DNA of 64,000 bases. Origin: G963555815 sp965249615 [NCBI: bacterium]. Its GTDB lineage: Bacteria > UBA8248 > JACPRG01. This document shows, one piece after another, positions 8,505 to 17,721 of this stretch. The DNA lies in NCBI GenBank assembly GCA_965249615.1, contig CBDFMI010000006.1:682001-746000 (forward strand), given 5' to 3'. The notes under the pieces are model-generated. The model was not told the DNA's origin and searched no databases. It saw only the letters and a list, made by a program, of their open reading frames with translations. Each line of letters opens with the position of its first letter. Within the stretch, counting starts at the first letter, position 1. A program made the translations under genes and the position numbers.

Positions 8505-8679
8505 CAAATGATCTGTGGAATCTCCCAAAATACCGCCTGAATCAAGTACGGAGACAATCTCTGGTGAGCATCAGAAAGGGAGTCGCGCTCAAAGGGCACA
8601 AAATACGAGACCTCCTGCCCCTTGTCAAAACAAAATCCCCTGTCTGGGGTTACCCTGCTTTTCCGCGATAGGACGCCGT

Positions 8680-9636
8680 CTAAAATTGATAGACCGTCCC
8701 CACGCTATTCTGGATAAAATTTTCTTCGAAGTGGTTCTGAAACTCCTTGATCGCCTTCCAGCCCGTGCAGTGAGTCGGAATCATCCAGCGAGGGCCGAGC
8801 TCTGAAAGGGACTCAACCGTCGGAGGGATGATGGACTCAAAAAGCCCTCCCGTGAGATGAAATCCTCCCATCACGGCGTGGACCTCTCGGACCCCCGTCA
8901 GCGTTCGGGCATAACCCAGGGTGTTGACAATCCCCGAGTGCCCACAACCCGTGATGACGACGAGGCCTTTCCCGCGGACGTGGACGAGGAGGGCCTGGTC
9001 ATCCCAAATCCAGGGGTCAGGCACGATCTCTCCGTCTCGCTCGGCGTAGTGGATGGGGAAACCCTTCTCAAAATCGTTCTTCCGGTCCACTTCCCCCGTG
9101 AGGCCGACAGTGTCGCCCGCGAGGAGTTGAGGTTTTTTGGTCCTCACCACCCTGGCTCCGACGGCCTCGATGGACTCCTCGAGGAAGGGGGGCATGATGA
9201 AGAGGCTCTTGTCCGGGAAAATGATCCGGCGGTTCAAGAAGGCGTCCGGGTGAAGATGGACGGGAAGGTTTTCGCTTCCAATTCGTGCAAGAACCTCCGA
9301 GAGGGCCGCCCGGTGGTCAAAATGTCCGTGGCTCAAGACGACGGCTTCGACGGGGCTCATGTCTATCTCTAGGTGTTCGAGGTTGTGAAGGAACCCTTTC
9401 ACGCTCATCGCCGCGTCCATGAGGATCGTGTGGGACTCATTCCCAGAGAAGGTTTTTATTAAGACGGAGAATCCGTGCTCGGCGAGGAGAGGGGGCCTCA
9501 TCTCCCCATTGGAGTGGCTGACGGGCGGCCTCTTGATCCCCTCCTCACTCGCAAGAAGACTGTCCACGTAGTTATCCATGAGGCTCGTGATCTCGACTCG
9601 GCCCACAGGCTGAAGGGCCAAATGCCCTTTTTCCAT
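8680..9636 (-). CDS. MBL-fold metallohydrolase of the DHPM-synthase-like subgroup
   Basis: A 318-residue metallo-beta-lactamase-fold protein. Metal ligands are clear: SHGHFDHR (HxHxDH) near residue 104, then GCGHSGIVNT and GGFHL, and a terminal PTHCTGW. The GCGHSG and FHL motifs are those of the group related to archaeal 7,8-dihydropterin-6-methyl-4-(ribofuranosyl)aminobenzene-5'-phosphate synthase, a methanopterin-pathway enzyme. Bacterial members are common and mostly uncharacterised, so substrate is unknown. The N-terminal part has ITSLMDNYVD, usual for the group. It stands alone on the minus strand, with an intergenic region holding paired dyads upstream. Confidence 0.85.
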   Translation of the reverse strand: MEKGHLALQPVGRVEITSLMDNYVDSLLASEEGIKRPPVSHSNGEMRPPLLAEHGFSVLIKTFSGNESHTILMDAAMSVKGFLHNLEHLEIDMSPVEAVVLSHGHFDHRAALSEVLARIGSENLPVHLHPDAFLNRRIIFPDKSLFIMPPFLEESIEAVGARVVRTKKPQLLAGDTVGLTGEVDRKNDFEKGFPIHYAERDGEIVPDPWIWDDQALLVHVRGKGLVVITGCGHSGIVNTLGYARTLTGVREVHAVMGGFHLTGGLFESIIPPTVESLSELGPRWMIPTHCTGWKAIKEFQNHFEENFIQNSVGTVYQF

Positions 9637-9726
9637 CTCTTCTTCTCCCCATTCTGTCAGGAGCGCAAATCCCCTTTAGTATGGCTCCCCTCCCGGTCCC
9701 GCCGATAATGTAGAGGGGGAACGAGA

Positions 9727-9761
9727 GAGATATTATCTCCTCTCTTGTGAGATTATATCTC
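9727..9761. promoter_or_regulatory. Two identical GAGAT-N3-ATCTC dyads, candidate operator
   Basis: GAGAT-ATT-ATCTC at 9727-9739 and GAGAT-TAT-ATCTC at 9749-9761 have identical 5-bp arms with a 3-nt centre, and their centres are 22 bp apart (about two helical turns). They lie between the divergent MBL gene (start 9636) and the RidA-like gene (start 9875), in an A+T-richer stretch. This layout is typical of a dimeric regulator binding two adjacent sites on one face of the helix. The regulator is not known. Confidence 0.45.
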
Positions 9762-9874
9762 CGCTAAGCCCAGTATCTCTAAGGTACTCGATTTCCCGCT
9801 AGGCCGACATCAACCGGTTCTCTCCGTTCCCCTGGCAGCTGCGAAGGGGTTATTTGCGTAAAAGGAGATCCACG

Positions 9875-10279
9875 ATGGATAAAACGGTTCTCAATCCTAA
9901 GACGGTTCCCCCCCCTGCCGGTCCCTATTCTCAAGCTTTTCGGGCCTCCCCCGCTGAAATTCTCTTTCTGGCCGGCCAGGTGGCCCTTGATGAAAAAGGG
10001 GACGTGGTCGGGAGAGGGGATTTTCAGGCCCAGGCCCGGGCCGTCTATCGGAACATCGGAGAAGTCCTGAAGGCCGCCGGGATGTCCTGGGCTAACGTCA
10101 TGAAGCTCAACACCTATCTCATCCGACGCGAAGACCTCCAGGGCTACAGGGCCATTCGCCAAGAACTCTTCAAGGGTTACTTCCCTGACGGGCAGTACCC
10201 GCCGAGCACCCTCGTTTTTGTGAAAGGTCTCTTCAGCGAGGATCTTTTGCTTGAGGTCGACGGATACGCGGTGAAGTGA
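9875..10279 (+). CDS. RidA/YjgF/Rid family protein
   Basis: A 134-residue Rid-family protein, start ATG 9875 preceded by AAGGAGA. The N-terminal GPYSQAF and LFLAGQVALDEKGDVV and the C-terminal LLLEVDGYAVK mark the trimeric Rid fold. Archetypal RidA needs an Arg in P-A-R-S; here the segment reads PPSTLVFVKGL, so the deaminase Arg is missing and the protein is more likely of a non-RidA subgroup with another or no imine deaminase role. It is preceded by the paired dyads at 9727-9761. Confidence 0.88.
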   Translation: MDKTVLNPKTVPPPAGPYSQAFRASPAEILFLAGQVALDEKGDVVGRGDFQAQARAVYRNIGEVLKAAGMSWANVMKLNTYLIRREDLQGYRAIRQELFKGYFPDGQYPPSTLVFVKGLFSEDLLLEVDGYAVK

Positions 10280-10378
10280 AAACTCCGGCGATTCGCTCCC
10301 CCTTCAGGGGGCCCTTGGACGAACATTTTCTTCGCCCCCTGGGACCTGCGTAAGGTAAAATCAGCGTCTCTTCATTTG

Positions 10379-10660
10379 ATGGAAATAAGGAAGCAAGAAG
10401 GCGGGGGGATCTGGATGGTCCTTGATTCACGCGTTCCGGGAAAAGAGAGTAAGCAAGCGGCAGAGAGGTTGAGCCGCATCCTGGCTGAAGGGGTCCCGGA
10501 TATCCGGGAGGACCTGAGATATAACTATGTCAAGGAGGGCTTTCAGGTCATCGGGGGCACCGGGCAGGGCGAAGAAAGGGTCTTGCTCTCCTTCGCTCAG
10601 CTGCATGATCTGACTGACGAGGAACTCCACCATCTCATCCGAAGCTCCCTATCGGGCTAG
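10379..10660 (+). CDS. Hypothetical protein, 93 aa
   Basis: A small protein I do not recognise. It starts at ATG 10379 (an adjacent TTG at 10376 is in frame), is charged and has no membrane segment or signal peptide. The central DIREDLRYNYVKEGFQVIGG and the C-terminal LTDEELHHLIRSSL look like an alpha/beta fold with a terminal helix. It follows the RidA-like gene by about 100 nt and its 3' end overlaps that of the converging WYL regulator by 26 nt. Codon use is like the neighbours, which supports a real gene. Confidence 0.6.
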   Translation: MEIRKQEGGGIWMVLDSRVPGKESKQAAERLSRILAEGVPDIREDLRYNYVKEGFQVIGGTGQGEERVLLSFAQLHDLTDEELHHLIRSSLSG

Positions 10661-11783
10661 GCGCTTCTCGGGCGGCTGCTTTGCTTTGCGCGGGAAACCG
10701 CGTGTAGAGTAGCGCCAGACTTCTGAAGCGGGCTTCTTTTCCTCTTAGACGCCCTCGCCTTTTTCGGCCGATAGCGGGCCGGGGCCTCTGCGGCCGTCGT
10801 CCCCCGCCAGGTTCACCCCCCCCCACCTCCTCACCGGCATACGTTTCCAGGAGTCGCCGGACCGTCTCCCCAAGCTCCTTCCTCAGTTCTTCCGGCTCCA
10901 AGACCTCGGCGTCTGCGCCCCATTGAAGGACCCACCAGCCCACCTCCCGTGGCTCGCCGACATCCACCTGGAGGATGAGCCCACCGTCCGAGAGCTCCTC
11001 GATAACCTGGGAGGAGTGCCAGAGGGCCTCCCGGATAAAGGGGGCGGTGGCCCGGTCAAAGCGGACCCGGACCCGCTTTTTCTCCCGACCGGAGAAGGCG
11101 CTGAAGGCCCCGGCGTGCCTTTCGGAGAAGGAGTAGTCCGGCCGCGGAGGGACAAGGACGGGCATGAGGTGGACCTCCCGGATGCGGTTGGCGCGGAAGG
11201 TTCGATATTCCCGGGAATCCACGCACCAGGCGTCCAGATAGAGGGCTCGCTTTTGAAAGAACAAGGCGCAAGGGTCCAGGAGCCATTCCTTCGCCCGACC
11301 CTCTCGTACCGAGTCGTGTCGAATGAGGATCCGGCGGCGCTCCGAAAGGGCCTGCTGAAGAGGGCCAAAAACCTTCGGGTCACAGCCCCATCCCTTTGCG
11401 GGGGCGACCTCCTCTGGGGCCTCCCGCAGGATCTCCCGCTCGGACTGAGAGGACTCCGCGATGAGCTTTCGAATGCCGGAGAGGGCCTCCGCCCCGATGG
11501 CCTCGTCCAGGTTTGCCGTCTGCCGTACGCAGAGGACCAGGGCGAGGCGCTCACTTAGTGTTAGATCCCCTGCGGGGACGAAGGCGTCCTGGAGGACTTT
11601 GTAGGTTCGCTCTTTCCTGGAGTAGCGAAACTCAAAGCCGAGCCTGGAGAGGGCCAGCTTATCCTTGTAAAACTGGGACCTGGAGATTCCAAGAGACTGG
11701 AGGAGGTCTGACAAAGGGACATCAGGATTGCTTTTGACCGCGGTGCTCAGCCGGATGAGCTGCAGGGCCCGCTCGAAGCCCAT
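10635..11783 (-). CDS. WYL-domain transcriptional regulator
   Basis: A 382-residue regulator. Residues about 1-65 form a helix-turn-helix (LSDLLQSLGISRSQFYKDKLALSRLGF), and about 135-320 the WYL region (LSERRRILIRHDS, then WLLDPCALFFQKRALYLDAWC and RTFRANRIREV), followed by the WCX-type C-terminal extension (GWWVLQWGADAEVLEPEELR). WYL proteins sense ligands, often nucleic acid or nucleotides, and regulate stress or defence genes. The last 60 residues are a low-complexity Arg/Gly/Pro tail that is not part of the family. ATG 11783 follows a G-rich Shine-Dalgarno. No defence genes are adjacent, so its target is unknown. Confidence 0.85.
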   Translation of the reverse strand: MGFERALQLIRLSTAVKSNPDVPLSDLLQSLGISRSQFYKDKLALSRLGFEFRYSRKERTYKVLQDAFVPAGDLTLSERLALVLCVRQTANLDEAIGAEALSGIRKLIAESSQSEREILREAPEEVAPAKGWGCDPKVFGPLQQALSERRRILIRHDSVREGRAKEWLLDPCALFFQKRALYLDAWCVDSREYRTFRANRIREVHLMPVLVPPRPDYSFSERHAGAFSAFSGREKKRVRVRFDRATAPFIREALWHSSQVIEELSDGGLILQVDVGEPREVGWWVLQWGADAEVLEPEELRKELGETVRRLLETYAGEEVGGGEPGGGRRPQRPRPAIGRKRRGRLRGKEARFRSLALLYTRFPAQSKAAAREAPSPIGSFG

Positions 11784-11828
11784 ACCATCCCCCTTTTTGG
11801 GCTTATGTTCCTCTTGTGAAGGTCTCCC

Positions 11829-12938
11829 TTAACCGAACGTGAACCAGAGGCGGACCTGGTGGATCCCAGGCGGGAGGATCAGGCTCGACGCCACCCCCTC
11901 CCTTTCGGCCCCGGCCCGGACCTGGTGTTGCAAGGCCGAGATGGCCTCGAAAATGTCTCGCTGGAAATTCATCGGCTCCTCCGAGTAGAGGACAAAGTGG
12001 ATGGCCACTTTTGGAGGGGCGTCCACATGGTCCACCACGATGTGGCGTCTCCCCACCTCGACTCTAGTGCTCCCGGAGGCCTCCCGGTCGGGGAAGAGGA
12101 CCTGGACGTCCCCCTCGCTGTCCAGGCGGACCACGAAGACGTGAACAGGTCTCACCACCATGAATTGTGACAGGACGGCGTCCCCGTCGGCGACGGGCGT
12201 TCCCTGCACCCCGCGGCGTCGGTCCCCGCTGGCCTCCAGGATCTCGTACCAGACGCTGATGGGGCTTTGCACCCAGGGTTCGGGGGGTGGCACTAGGGAA
12301 CCATGGGGCCGGGCAGGTAAGGGGCCCAGGAACTCAGGGAGTGGAACCGGGTCGAGGTCCAGGAACACCTCCGCCCTGCTCAGGCGCTGGCCCTTCCCCG
12401 CTTTCCCCGCGCCCAAGCGTATCAATTCGGCCCGAAGCACCAGGTGGGGCCCCTTTGCGAAGAATTGGCCCATCACGACGGTGTCCAGGCCGACATATTC
12501 GGCCGCCTCCCGGCTCGCATCAAACGTGTAGGGCCTCATCACGCGTCCGTGGGAAGGAAATCCGGCGGCACTGACCATAAAGTCCTCTTCCCACCGCTCC
12601 AGGGTTGTTCGGTCATAGACTGTCAAGCCCGTTCGTGCCTCCAGAGGGCGGGCCAGGGCTCTCTCCACCCGCTGTGAGAAGGCATAGCGAAGGCCGTCCT
12701 TTTCATGGGAGAAGGACCCCACTCCGACCGTCTGGAGGGCCCTTCGAGCGCGTCGTCCCTGAGAGGCCTTCACGCGATCCTCATACGGGCGCCAGAGGAC
12801 CTCTACCAGGGGGGGCAGGGCGTCTTCGAGGGTGGCGAAAACTCCGGGGGCGCGGACCCAGGGGTCCTCTTGAGGAAGACGCTGCGCGGCGCATGCCGAA
12901 AGGAGGAGCAGGAGGGCGAGGAAGGGGAGGTGGCGCAT
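11829..12938 (-). CDS. Lipoprotein, DUF4384/FlgO-like
   Basis: A 369-residue lipoprotein. ATG 12938 follows a strong GAGGAGA, and residues 1-16 (MRHLPFLALLLLLSAC) give a lipobox with Cys16 as the lipidated residue. The middle part (GVGSFSHEKDG, ALARPLEARTGLTVYDR, TVVMGQFF) resembles FlgO/CsgG-like assembly factors. The C-terminal part (ISVWYEIL, VHVFVVRLDSEGDVQVLFPD) resembles DUF4384, a module often found in envelope proteins. A longer frame starting at 12998 is unlikely because it would bury the signal. It stands alone on the minus strand. Confidence 0.75.
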   Translation of the reverse strand: MRHLPFLALLLLLSACAAQRLPQEDPWVRAPGVFATLEDALPPLVEVLWRPYEDRVKASQGRRARRALQTVGVGSFSHEKDGLRYAFSQRVERALARPLEARTGLTVYDRTTLERWEEDFMVSAAGFPSHGRVMRPYTFDASREAAEYVGLDTVVMGQFFAKGPHLVLRAELIRLGAGKAGKGQRLSRAEVFLDLDPVPLPEFLGPLPARPHGSLVPPPEPWVQSPISVWYEILEASGDRRRGVQGTPVADGDAVLSQFMVVRPVHVFVVRLDSEGDVQVLFPDREASGSTRVEVGRRHIVVDHVDAPPKVAIHFVLYSEEPMNFQRDIFEAISALQHQVRAGAEREGVASSLILPPGIHQVRLWFTFG

Positions 12939-13172
12939 AGGTCTCCTCGGCAAACATTCCGCTCGACAGGGAGGGTGCCCCGACGGTCTTTTTCTCATGG
13001 CTCCTCCAGAATGGACAAAAAGTCCCTTCTTCTCGCCGAAGGGAAGAAAGCACTTGACGCTCTAGAAGGGGTTCTCCTAGAGTAGATTTAATTCTGCACC
13101 AATCCTGTTTTGATGCCAATTGAAAAGGAAGGGGGGCATTTTCCTCTTTTTCAATTTTTTAACCCGTGGGGG

Positions 13173-13799
13173 GTGATCCAGATCGACACTCAAGCCGTCG
13201 CAAAGATTTATTCTCGTTACTCTTCCATCTATGACCTCATCTTCAAGCAGGTCTTCTCTGAGGGCCGCTCAGTGGCTGTGAAGCTCCTTGGCCCCCAGCC
13301 AGGAGAGCGCGTCCTGGAAGCGGGAGTCGGAACGGGGCTCTCTTTACCGCTTTTTCCCCGCTCGGCCCACGTCACCGGCATCGACCTTTCGCCAAAGATG
13401 CTGACCCGGGCGGTGAAGAGGGCGAAGCGGCTTCAGCTCGAAAATGTTGAGCTGATCGAGATGGACGCATGCGCGATGAAATTTCCAGACAACTTCTTCG
13501 ACTGCGTTTCGGCCGCCTATGTGGTCAGCGTAGTCCCAGACCCGAACGGCCTCCTCCGGGAGATCAAAAGGGTGTGCAAACCGGGCGGCCGCATCACCTT
13601 CATCAATCATTTCAAGAGCAGCCAGCCCTTCCTGGCCGCGATGGAGGAGATCTCGAACGGTCTGTGGCAAAAATGCGGGTGGAACACCAACCTGGACCTT
13701 CGGGGCCTCCTGAAGGAAAGCGAGCTGGAAGTCCACGAAGAGGCGCAAGTGAATCTGTTCGGCTATTGGACGTGTATCCTCTGCATGAACCGGAAGTGA
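13173..13799 (+). CDS. Class I SAM methyltransferase, PmtA-like
   Basis: A SAM-dependent methyltransferase with VLEAGVGTGLSLPLFP (motif I), VTGIDLSPKML (Asp of strand 2) and the YVVSVVPDPNGLLREIKRVCKPGG run of strands 4-5. Spacing and the N-terminal YSRYSSIYDLIF most resemble bacterial phosphatidylethanolamine N-methyltransferase PmtA, which would make phosphatidylcholine; UbiE-type enzymes are an alternative. I place the start at GTG 13173 because the family begins near this point, but an ATG at 13113 is in frame and would add 20 residues of no family similarity. It stands alone. Confidence 0.82.
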   Translation: MIQIDTQAVAKIYSRYSSIYDLIFKQVFSEGRSVAVKLLGPQPGERVLEAGVGTGLSLPLFPRSAHVTGIDLSPKMLTRAVKRAKRLQLENVELIEMDACAMKFPDNFFDCVSAAYVVSVVPDPNGLLREIKRVCKPGGRITFINHFKSSQPFLAAMEEISNGLWQKCGWNTNLDLRGLLKESELEVHEEAQVNLFGYWTCILCMNRK

Positions 13800-13964
13800 C
13801 GATATCTCCTCCTGAAGACTAGTTCCCCCATCGCTCTACGGCCTCCCTTGTCCGAGGAGAGGGCTGTCGTTCCCCTGGATGACACGTCTGACGGGTGGGG
13901 GAATTTCAAAATCACACGTGAGCAGACGGGATTGTTTTGACCGACGCTTTCCGTACGGGGCGCG

Positions 13965-14783
13965 ATGGAAAACAGGACATTAGAGCAAAGAATACGAGAG
14001 TATTACGATGTCACTTCTCCGATTTATCAAGAATTGTGGGGTGGGCATATCCATCATGGATACTACCGAACTGGCCACGAATCGAAGAAAGAGGCGATTG
14101 AAGAACTGATCAAAGTTCTTGCGAAAAAATCCTCGCTAAAACCCGGCTCAAAAGTCTTGGACGTTGGTTGCGGCATCGGAGGCACATCCATCTGGCTGGC
14201 TGAGAATTTTAATTGTGAAGTAACGGGAATTACCATCAGCCCCCGGCAAGTCGAAATGGCCCATCGAGCGTCTGTGAAACTTCTTAAAAAACCGAAATTT
14301 ATGGTGATGGATGCAAACGACATGGTTTTAAACGACACATTTGATGTGGTGTGGGCTGTGGAAGTTCTTTCCCATTTGCAAGATCATTCAAATTTTTTCA
14401 GGAAGAGCCGTCAGATGCTGAAAAAAGGCGGAAAGCTTTGCGTAGCCGCTTGGATGAAAGAAGACGACTTAACTGAACGTGAAGAGAGAAAGTATATTCG
14501 GCCCGTTGAAGAAGGTATGTTTTGCTTACTGCCGACCGCCAAGAAATACCTGAAACTCCTTGATGAGAATCGTTTTAACTTGGTGTGTTATGAGGATATC
14601 AGCCTCAAAGTGAAAAAGACCTGGGACATGGGCTTGGAAATCATTAAGGACAAATCTTTATGGAAGTTGGCCGCCCATTATGGAAAGGAGGGTTTCGGCC
14701 ATCTGAAGGCGTTCAGGAGTATGAAAAAAGGTTATGCCAAGGGAAAGCTACTGTACATGATCATAGTCGCCGAAAAATTGTAG
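13965..14783 (+). CDS. SAM-dependent methyltransferase, tocopherol/sarcosine-type, A+T-rich
   Basis: A 272-residue methyltransferase. LDVGCGIGGTSIWLAE is SAM motif I, followed by EVTGITISPRQVEMAHRA and VVWAVEVLSHLQDHSNFF. These, with YYDVTSPIYQELWGGHIHHGYY near the N-terminus, place it with gamma-tocopherol/sarcosine-dimethylglycine type methyltransferases. Substrate is not predictable. The gene is markedly richer in A and T than its neighbours (AAA, AAT, TTT codons are frequent), so it was probably acquired recently. It begins 165 nt after the previous methyltransferase. Confidence 0.85.
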   Translation: MENRTLEQRIREYYDVTSPIYQELWGGHIHHGYYRTGHESKKEAIEELIKVLAKKSSLKPGSKVLDVGCGIGGTSIWLAENFNCEVTGITISPRQVEMAHRASVKLLKKPKFMVMDANDMVLNDTFDVVWAVEVLSHLQDHSNFFRKSRQMLKKGGKLCVAAWMKEDDLTEREERKYIRPVEEGMFCLLPTAKKYLKLLDENRFNLVCYEDISLKVKKTWDMGLEIIKDKSLWKLAAHYGKEGFGHLKAFRSMKKGYAKGKLLYMIIVAEKL

Positions 14784-14881
14784 CTAAAGATCGTTTTACG
14801 GAGAGAAAAACATCTGAAAGCGTTTAAGTGCCCGATTTCAACTGTTCATGGTGTAGAATTGTCACAGAAAGGGGGGACGCC

Positions 14882-15586
14882 ATGATCGATTTCTTTCCCG
14901 CACAGATCGCCGGTCAAATCATCGCCTTTGCTGTCATCACCGCGTTCCTTTTCGGGTTCGTGCTCATGATTGGCGTTCGTCACCTGGGCGTTGCACCGAC
15001 CCGCCAGAGGACGCTTGGCGCCATCATTGCCGTCATTCTCGCGGTTTGGTATGGACTCGCGGTGTGGGCGGCAACTTCGGGTGTGTACAGAGCTGAAGCG
15101 GATCAACAAAATCCACTGCTCGGCGTCGCCGTCCTCATCCCCATCGTGATCGGTGTGGTGCTATTCGCCTCACACGGCTATCGGCGGATGGTCGACGCGA
15201 TTCCCCAGTATTGGTTCGCTGGGTTTCACACCTTGCGCATCGTTTTCGGTTTCGCCTTTCTGGCCATTTATGAGTTGGGCGAAGCGCCGGGGGTGTTTGC
15301 GCTCCCAGCGGGCTACGGTGACATCATTTCGGGCGTCCTCGGGGGCATCGCTGCCTATCTCGCCTTTGGCCGGAAACGCTTCGCCGTCGGCGCATTGGTC
15401 CTCTGGAATGTGGTGGGGCTCATCGATTTCTTTTCGGTTTTGCCGCTGGGACAGGTGTTCATTAATCCAAGTGACCGCATCGTTGATTTCTTCCCGTTCT
15501 ATCTGATTCCGGGATACGTGGTCCCGATGTTCTTCATGTTGCACGTGTACTCCATCAGGGGACTGATCTTGCGGCGGTCGCGCTGA
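14882..15586 (+). CDS. Hypothetical multi-spanning membrane protein
   Basis: A 234-residue protein with about seven hydrophobic segments, for example [20 protein letters not shown] near the start and [18 protein letters not shown] near the end. I do not recognise the family. The start at ATG 14882 is preceded by AAAGGGGGGA, which favours it over an ATG-like start 54 nt upstream. Conserved-looking loops hold [17 protein letters not shown]. Composition is intermediate between the A+T-rich gene before it and the dppD gene after it, so both may belong to one acquired segment. Confidence 0.7.
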   Translation: MIDFFPAQIAGQIIAFAVITAFLFGFVLMIGVRHLGVAPTRQRTLGAIIAVILAVWYGLAVWAATSGVYRAEADQQNPLLGVAVLIPIVIGVVLFASHGYRRMVDAIPQYWFAGFHTLRIVFGFAFLAIYELGEAPGVFALPAGYGDIISGVLGGIAAYLAFGRKRFAVGALVLWNVVGLIDFFSVLPLGQVFINPSDRIVDFFPFYLIPGYVVPMFFMLHVYSIRGLILRRSR

Positions 15587-15593
15587 CGATCTC

Positions 15594-16613
15594 ATGACAG
15601 CATCTGATCAGAATCAAAATGGTTTTCTCCTGGACGTTCAGGATCTGAAGACCTATTTCTTCACGGCCGATGGCGTCGCGAAGGCGGTGGACGGGGTGAG
15701 CTTCGCCCTGAGCCCCGGTGAGACCCTCTCCCTGGTGGGGGAGTCGGGTTGCGGGAAGACGGTGACGGCCCTTTCCATCCTGCGGCTGATCCCGGACCCC
15801 CCGGGGCGCACCGTGGGCGGGGAGATCAGATTTCGGGGCCGAGACCTCCTAAAACTCTCAAATGCCGAGATTCGTGAGGTTCGGGGAAACGACATCTCCA
15901 TGATCTTCCAGGAACCCATGACCTCTTTGAACCCGGTCTTTACGGTGGGCTATCAGATCGCAGAGGCCGTCATCCTTCACCAGAAGCTCGGGAAGCGGGC
16001 CGCCTTTGACAAGGCCGCCGAGATGCTGGACAAGGTGGGGATCCCCGACGCCCCCCGGCGGGCCAAGGACTATCCCCATCAGCTCTCGGGGGGAATGCGG
16101 CAACGGGTCATGATCGCCATGGCCCTCTCTTGCAACCCCCAGGTCCTTATTGCCGACGAGCCGACCACTGCCCTGGACGTCACCATCCAGGCCCAGATCC
16201 TGGATCTGATGATGAAACTCAAGGAGGACCTCGGGACGGCCATCATCTACATCACCCATGACTTTGGCGTTGTGGCCGAGACGGCCCAGCGGGTGGCCGT
16301 GATGTACGCCGGTGTCGTCGTGGAGCAAGGGGACGTAGAGACCATATTTAGAGACCCGCGTCACCCTTATACCCAGGGTCTTCTGACCTCGGTCCCTCGT
16401 CTGGACACCCAGAAGGGGACGCGGCTCTCCGAGATCCCAGGGGTCGTGCCGGGCCTCTACGAGCTTCCCAGCGGATGTAAGTTCGCCCCCCGCTGCCCCC
16501 ACGCCCAGGACCGCTGTCTCGAGAAGGAGCCCCCCCTCTTTTCTGTCCATGACGGCCAGACGACCCGCTGCTGGCTCGAGGACCCCGAAGACCCGCTGCC
16601 AAGAAAGGCTTAG
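15594..16613 (+). CDS. Peptide/nickel ABC transporter ATP-binding protein (DppD/OppD type)
   Basis: A 339-residue ABC ATPase: Walker [10 protein letters not shown]-loop [10 protein letters not shown], signature LSGGMRQR, Walker [13 protein letters not shown] and switch His in YITHDFG. The C-terminal oligopeptide domain ([16 protein letters not shown], with the conserved Cys cluster) marks it as the D-type subunit of dipeptide, oligopeptide or nickel importers. It is 5 nt upstream of the F-type partner. No permease or binding-protein gene is beside them, so the rest of the transporter must be elsewhere. Confidence 0.93.
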   Translation: MTASDQNQNGFLLDVQDLKTYFFTADGVAKAVDGVSFALSPGETLSLVGESGCGKTVTALSILRLIPDPPGRTVGGEIRFRGRDLLKLSNAEIREVRGNDISMIFQEPMTSLNPVFTVGYQIAEAVILHQKLGKRAAFDKAAEMLDKVGIPDAPRRAKDYPHQLSGGMRQRVMIAMALSCNPQVLIADEPTTALDVTIQAQILDLMMKLKEDLGTAIIYITHDFGVVAETAQRVAVMYAGVVVEQGDVETIFRDPRHPYTQGLLTSVPRLDTQKGTRLSEIPGVVPGLYELPSGCKFAPRCPHAQDRCLEKEPPLFSVHDGQTTRCWLEDPEDPLPRKA

Positions 16614-16618
16614 AGATA

Positions 16619-17605
16619 TTGGCGTCCCCCACGACTCATTCCAATGAGACCCTCTTGGAGGTCAAAGAGCTCAAGAAATATTTCGCCCTAAGGGGGGGTC
16701 TCTTTTCGAAGGCGGTGAGCTATGTCCGGGCGGTGGACGGCGTTAGCTTCCACATCCGCCAGGGCGAGACCCTGGGGCTGGTGGGGGAGAGCGGTTCCGG
16801 AAAGTCCACCACGGGCCGGGCCATCCTTCGTCTCATCGAACCCACCTCAGGAGAGGTCTACTTCAAGGGACAGGATGTCCTGAAACTTGAGAAGGGGGAG
16901 CTTCGGACCCTTCGCCGCCAGATGCAGATCATCTTTCAAGACCCATATGCCTCTTTGAACCCCCGGATGACGGTGGGGAGCATCGTGGGAGAGCCCCTCA
17001 CCATCCACAAGATCGGCTCCCGTTCCGATCGGGCCGGCCGGGTAGAGGCTATCCTGCAGCGCGTCGGCCTCTCGGCCGAGCACATGCGGCGCTATCCCCA
17101 TGAGTTCAGCGGAGGACAACGGCAGCGAATCGGCATCGCCCGGGCCCTCGCCCTTCAGCCAGATCTCATCATCGGAGATGAGCCTGTCTCCGCTTTAGAC
17201 GTCTCCATCCAGGCCCAGGTGATCAATCTCCTTCAGGATCTTCAGCGGGAATACGGGCTCACGTATCTCATCATCGCCCACGACCTGAACGTGATCCGGC
17301 ACATCAGCCATCGAATCGCGGTCATGTATCTGGGGAAGATCATGGAGGTGGCCGACAGCGAGAGTCTTTATCGTTCCCCACAGCACCCCTATACAGAAGC
17401 CCTCCTCTCGGCCGTCCCCGTCCCGGACCCCTCGCGCCGGCGGGACCGCGTCGTCCTCAAAGGGGACATCCCGAGCCCTATCTACCCCCCCTCGGGGTGC
17501 GTTTTCCATACCCGCTGCCCCTATGTCGAGGATCGCTGCCGCAAAGAGGTTCCTGTCTTGAAAACCCTCCCTGGCGGCCGTCAAGTCGCCTGCCACCTGC
17601 GCTGA
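16619..17605 (+). CDS. Peptide ABC transporter ATP-binding protein (DppF/OppF type)
   Basis: A 328-residue ABC ATPase that starts at TTG 16619. It has Walker [10 protein letters not shown]-loop [10 protein letters not shown], signature FSGGQRQR, Walker [13 protein letters not shown], switch His in IIAHDLN and the C-terminal [16 protein letters not shown] domain of the F subunit. It pairs with the D-type gene just upstream to form the heterodimeric motor of a peptide-type importer. Downstream, about 100 nt hold no gene before the convergent small protein at 17722. Confidence 0.92.
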   Translation: MASPTTHSNETLLEVKELKKYFALRGGLFSKAVSYVRAVDGVSFHIRQGETLGLVGESGSGKSTTGRAILRLIEPTSGEVYFKGQDVLKLEKGELRTLRRQMQIIFQDPYASLNPRMTVGSIVGEPLTIHKIGSRSDRAGRVEAILQRVGLSAEHMRRYPHEFSGGQRQRIGIARALALQPDLIIGDEPVSALDVSIQAQVINLLQDLQREYGLTYLIIAHDLNVIRHISHRIAVMYLGKIMEVADSESLYRSPQHPYTEALLSAVPVPDPSRRRDRVVLKGDIPSPIYPPSGCVFHTRCPYVEDRCRKEVPVLKTLPGGRQVACHLR

Positions 17606-17721
17606 ATTGAGAAGAGAGAAAACTGAGAAGACGCTTAGAATCTAATGAGGTGTTTTAGGGTTTTCAGTCTCTCGCTGTGGTCCATTTTGAACCCGCTTCA
17701 GAATGACGGCTCAGGTTCTTC

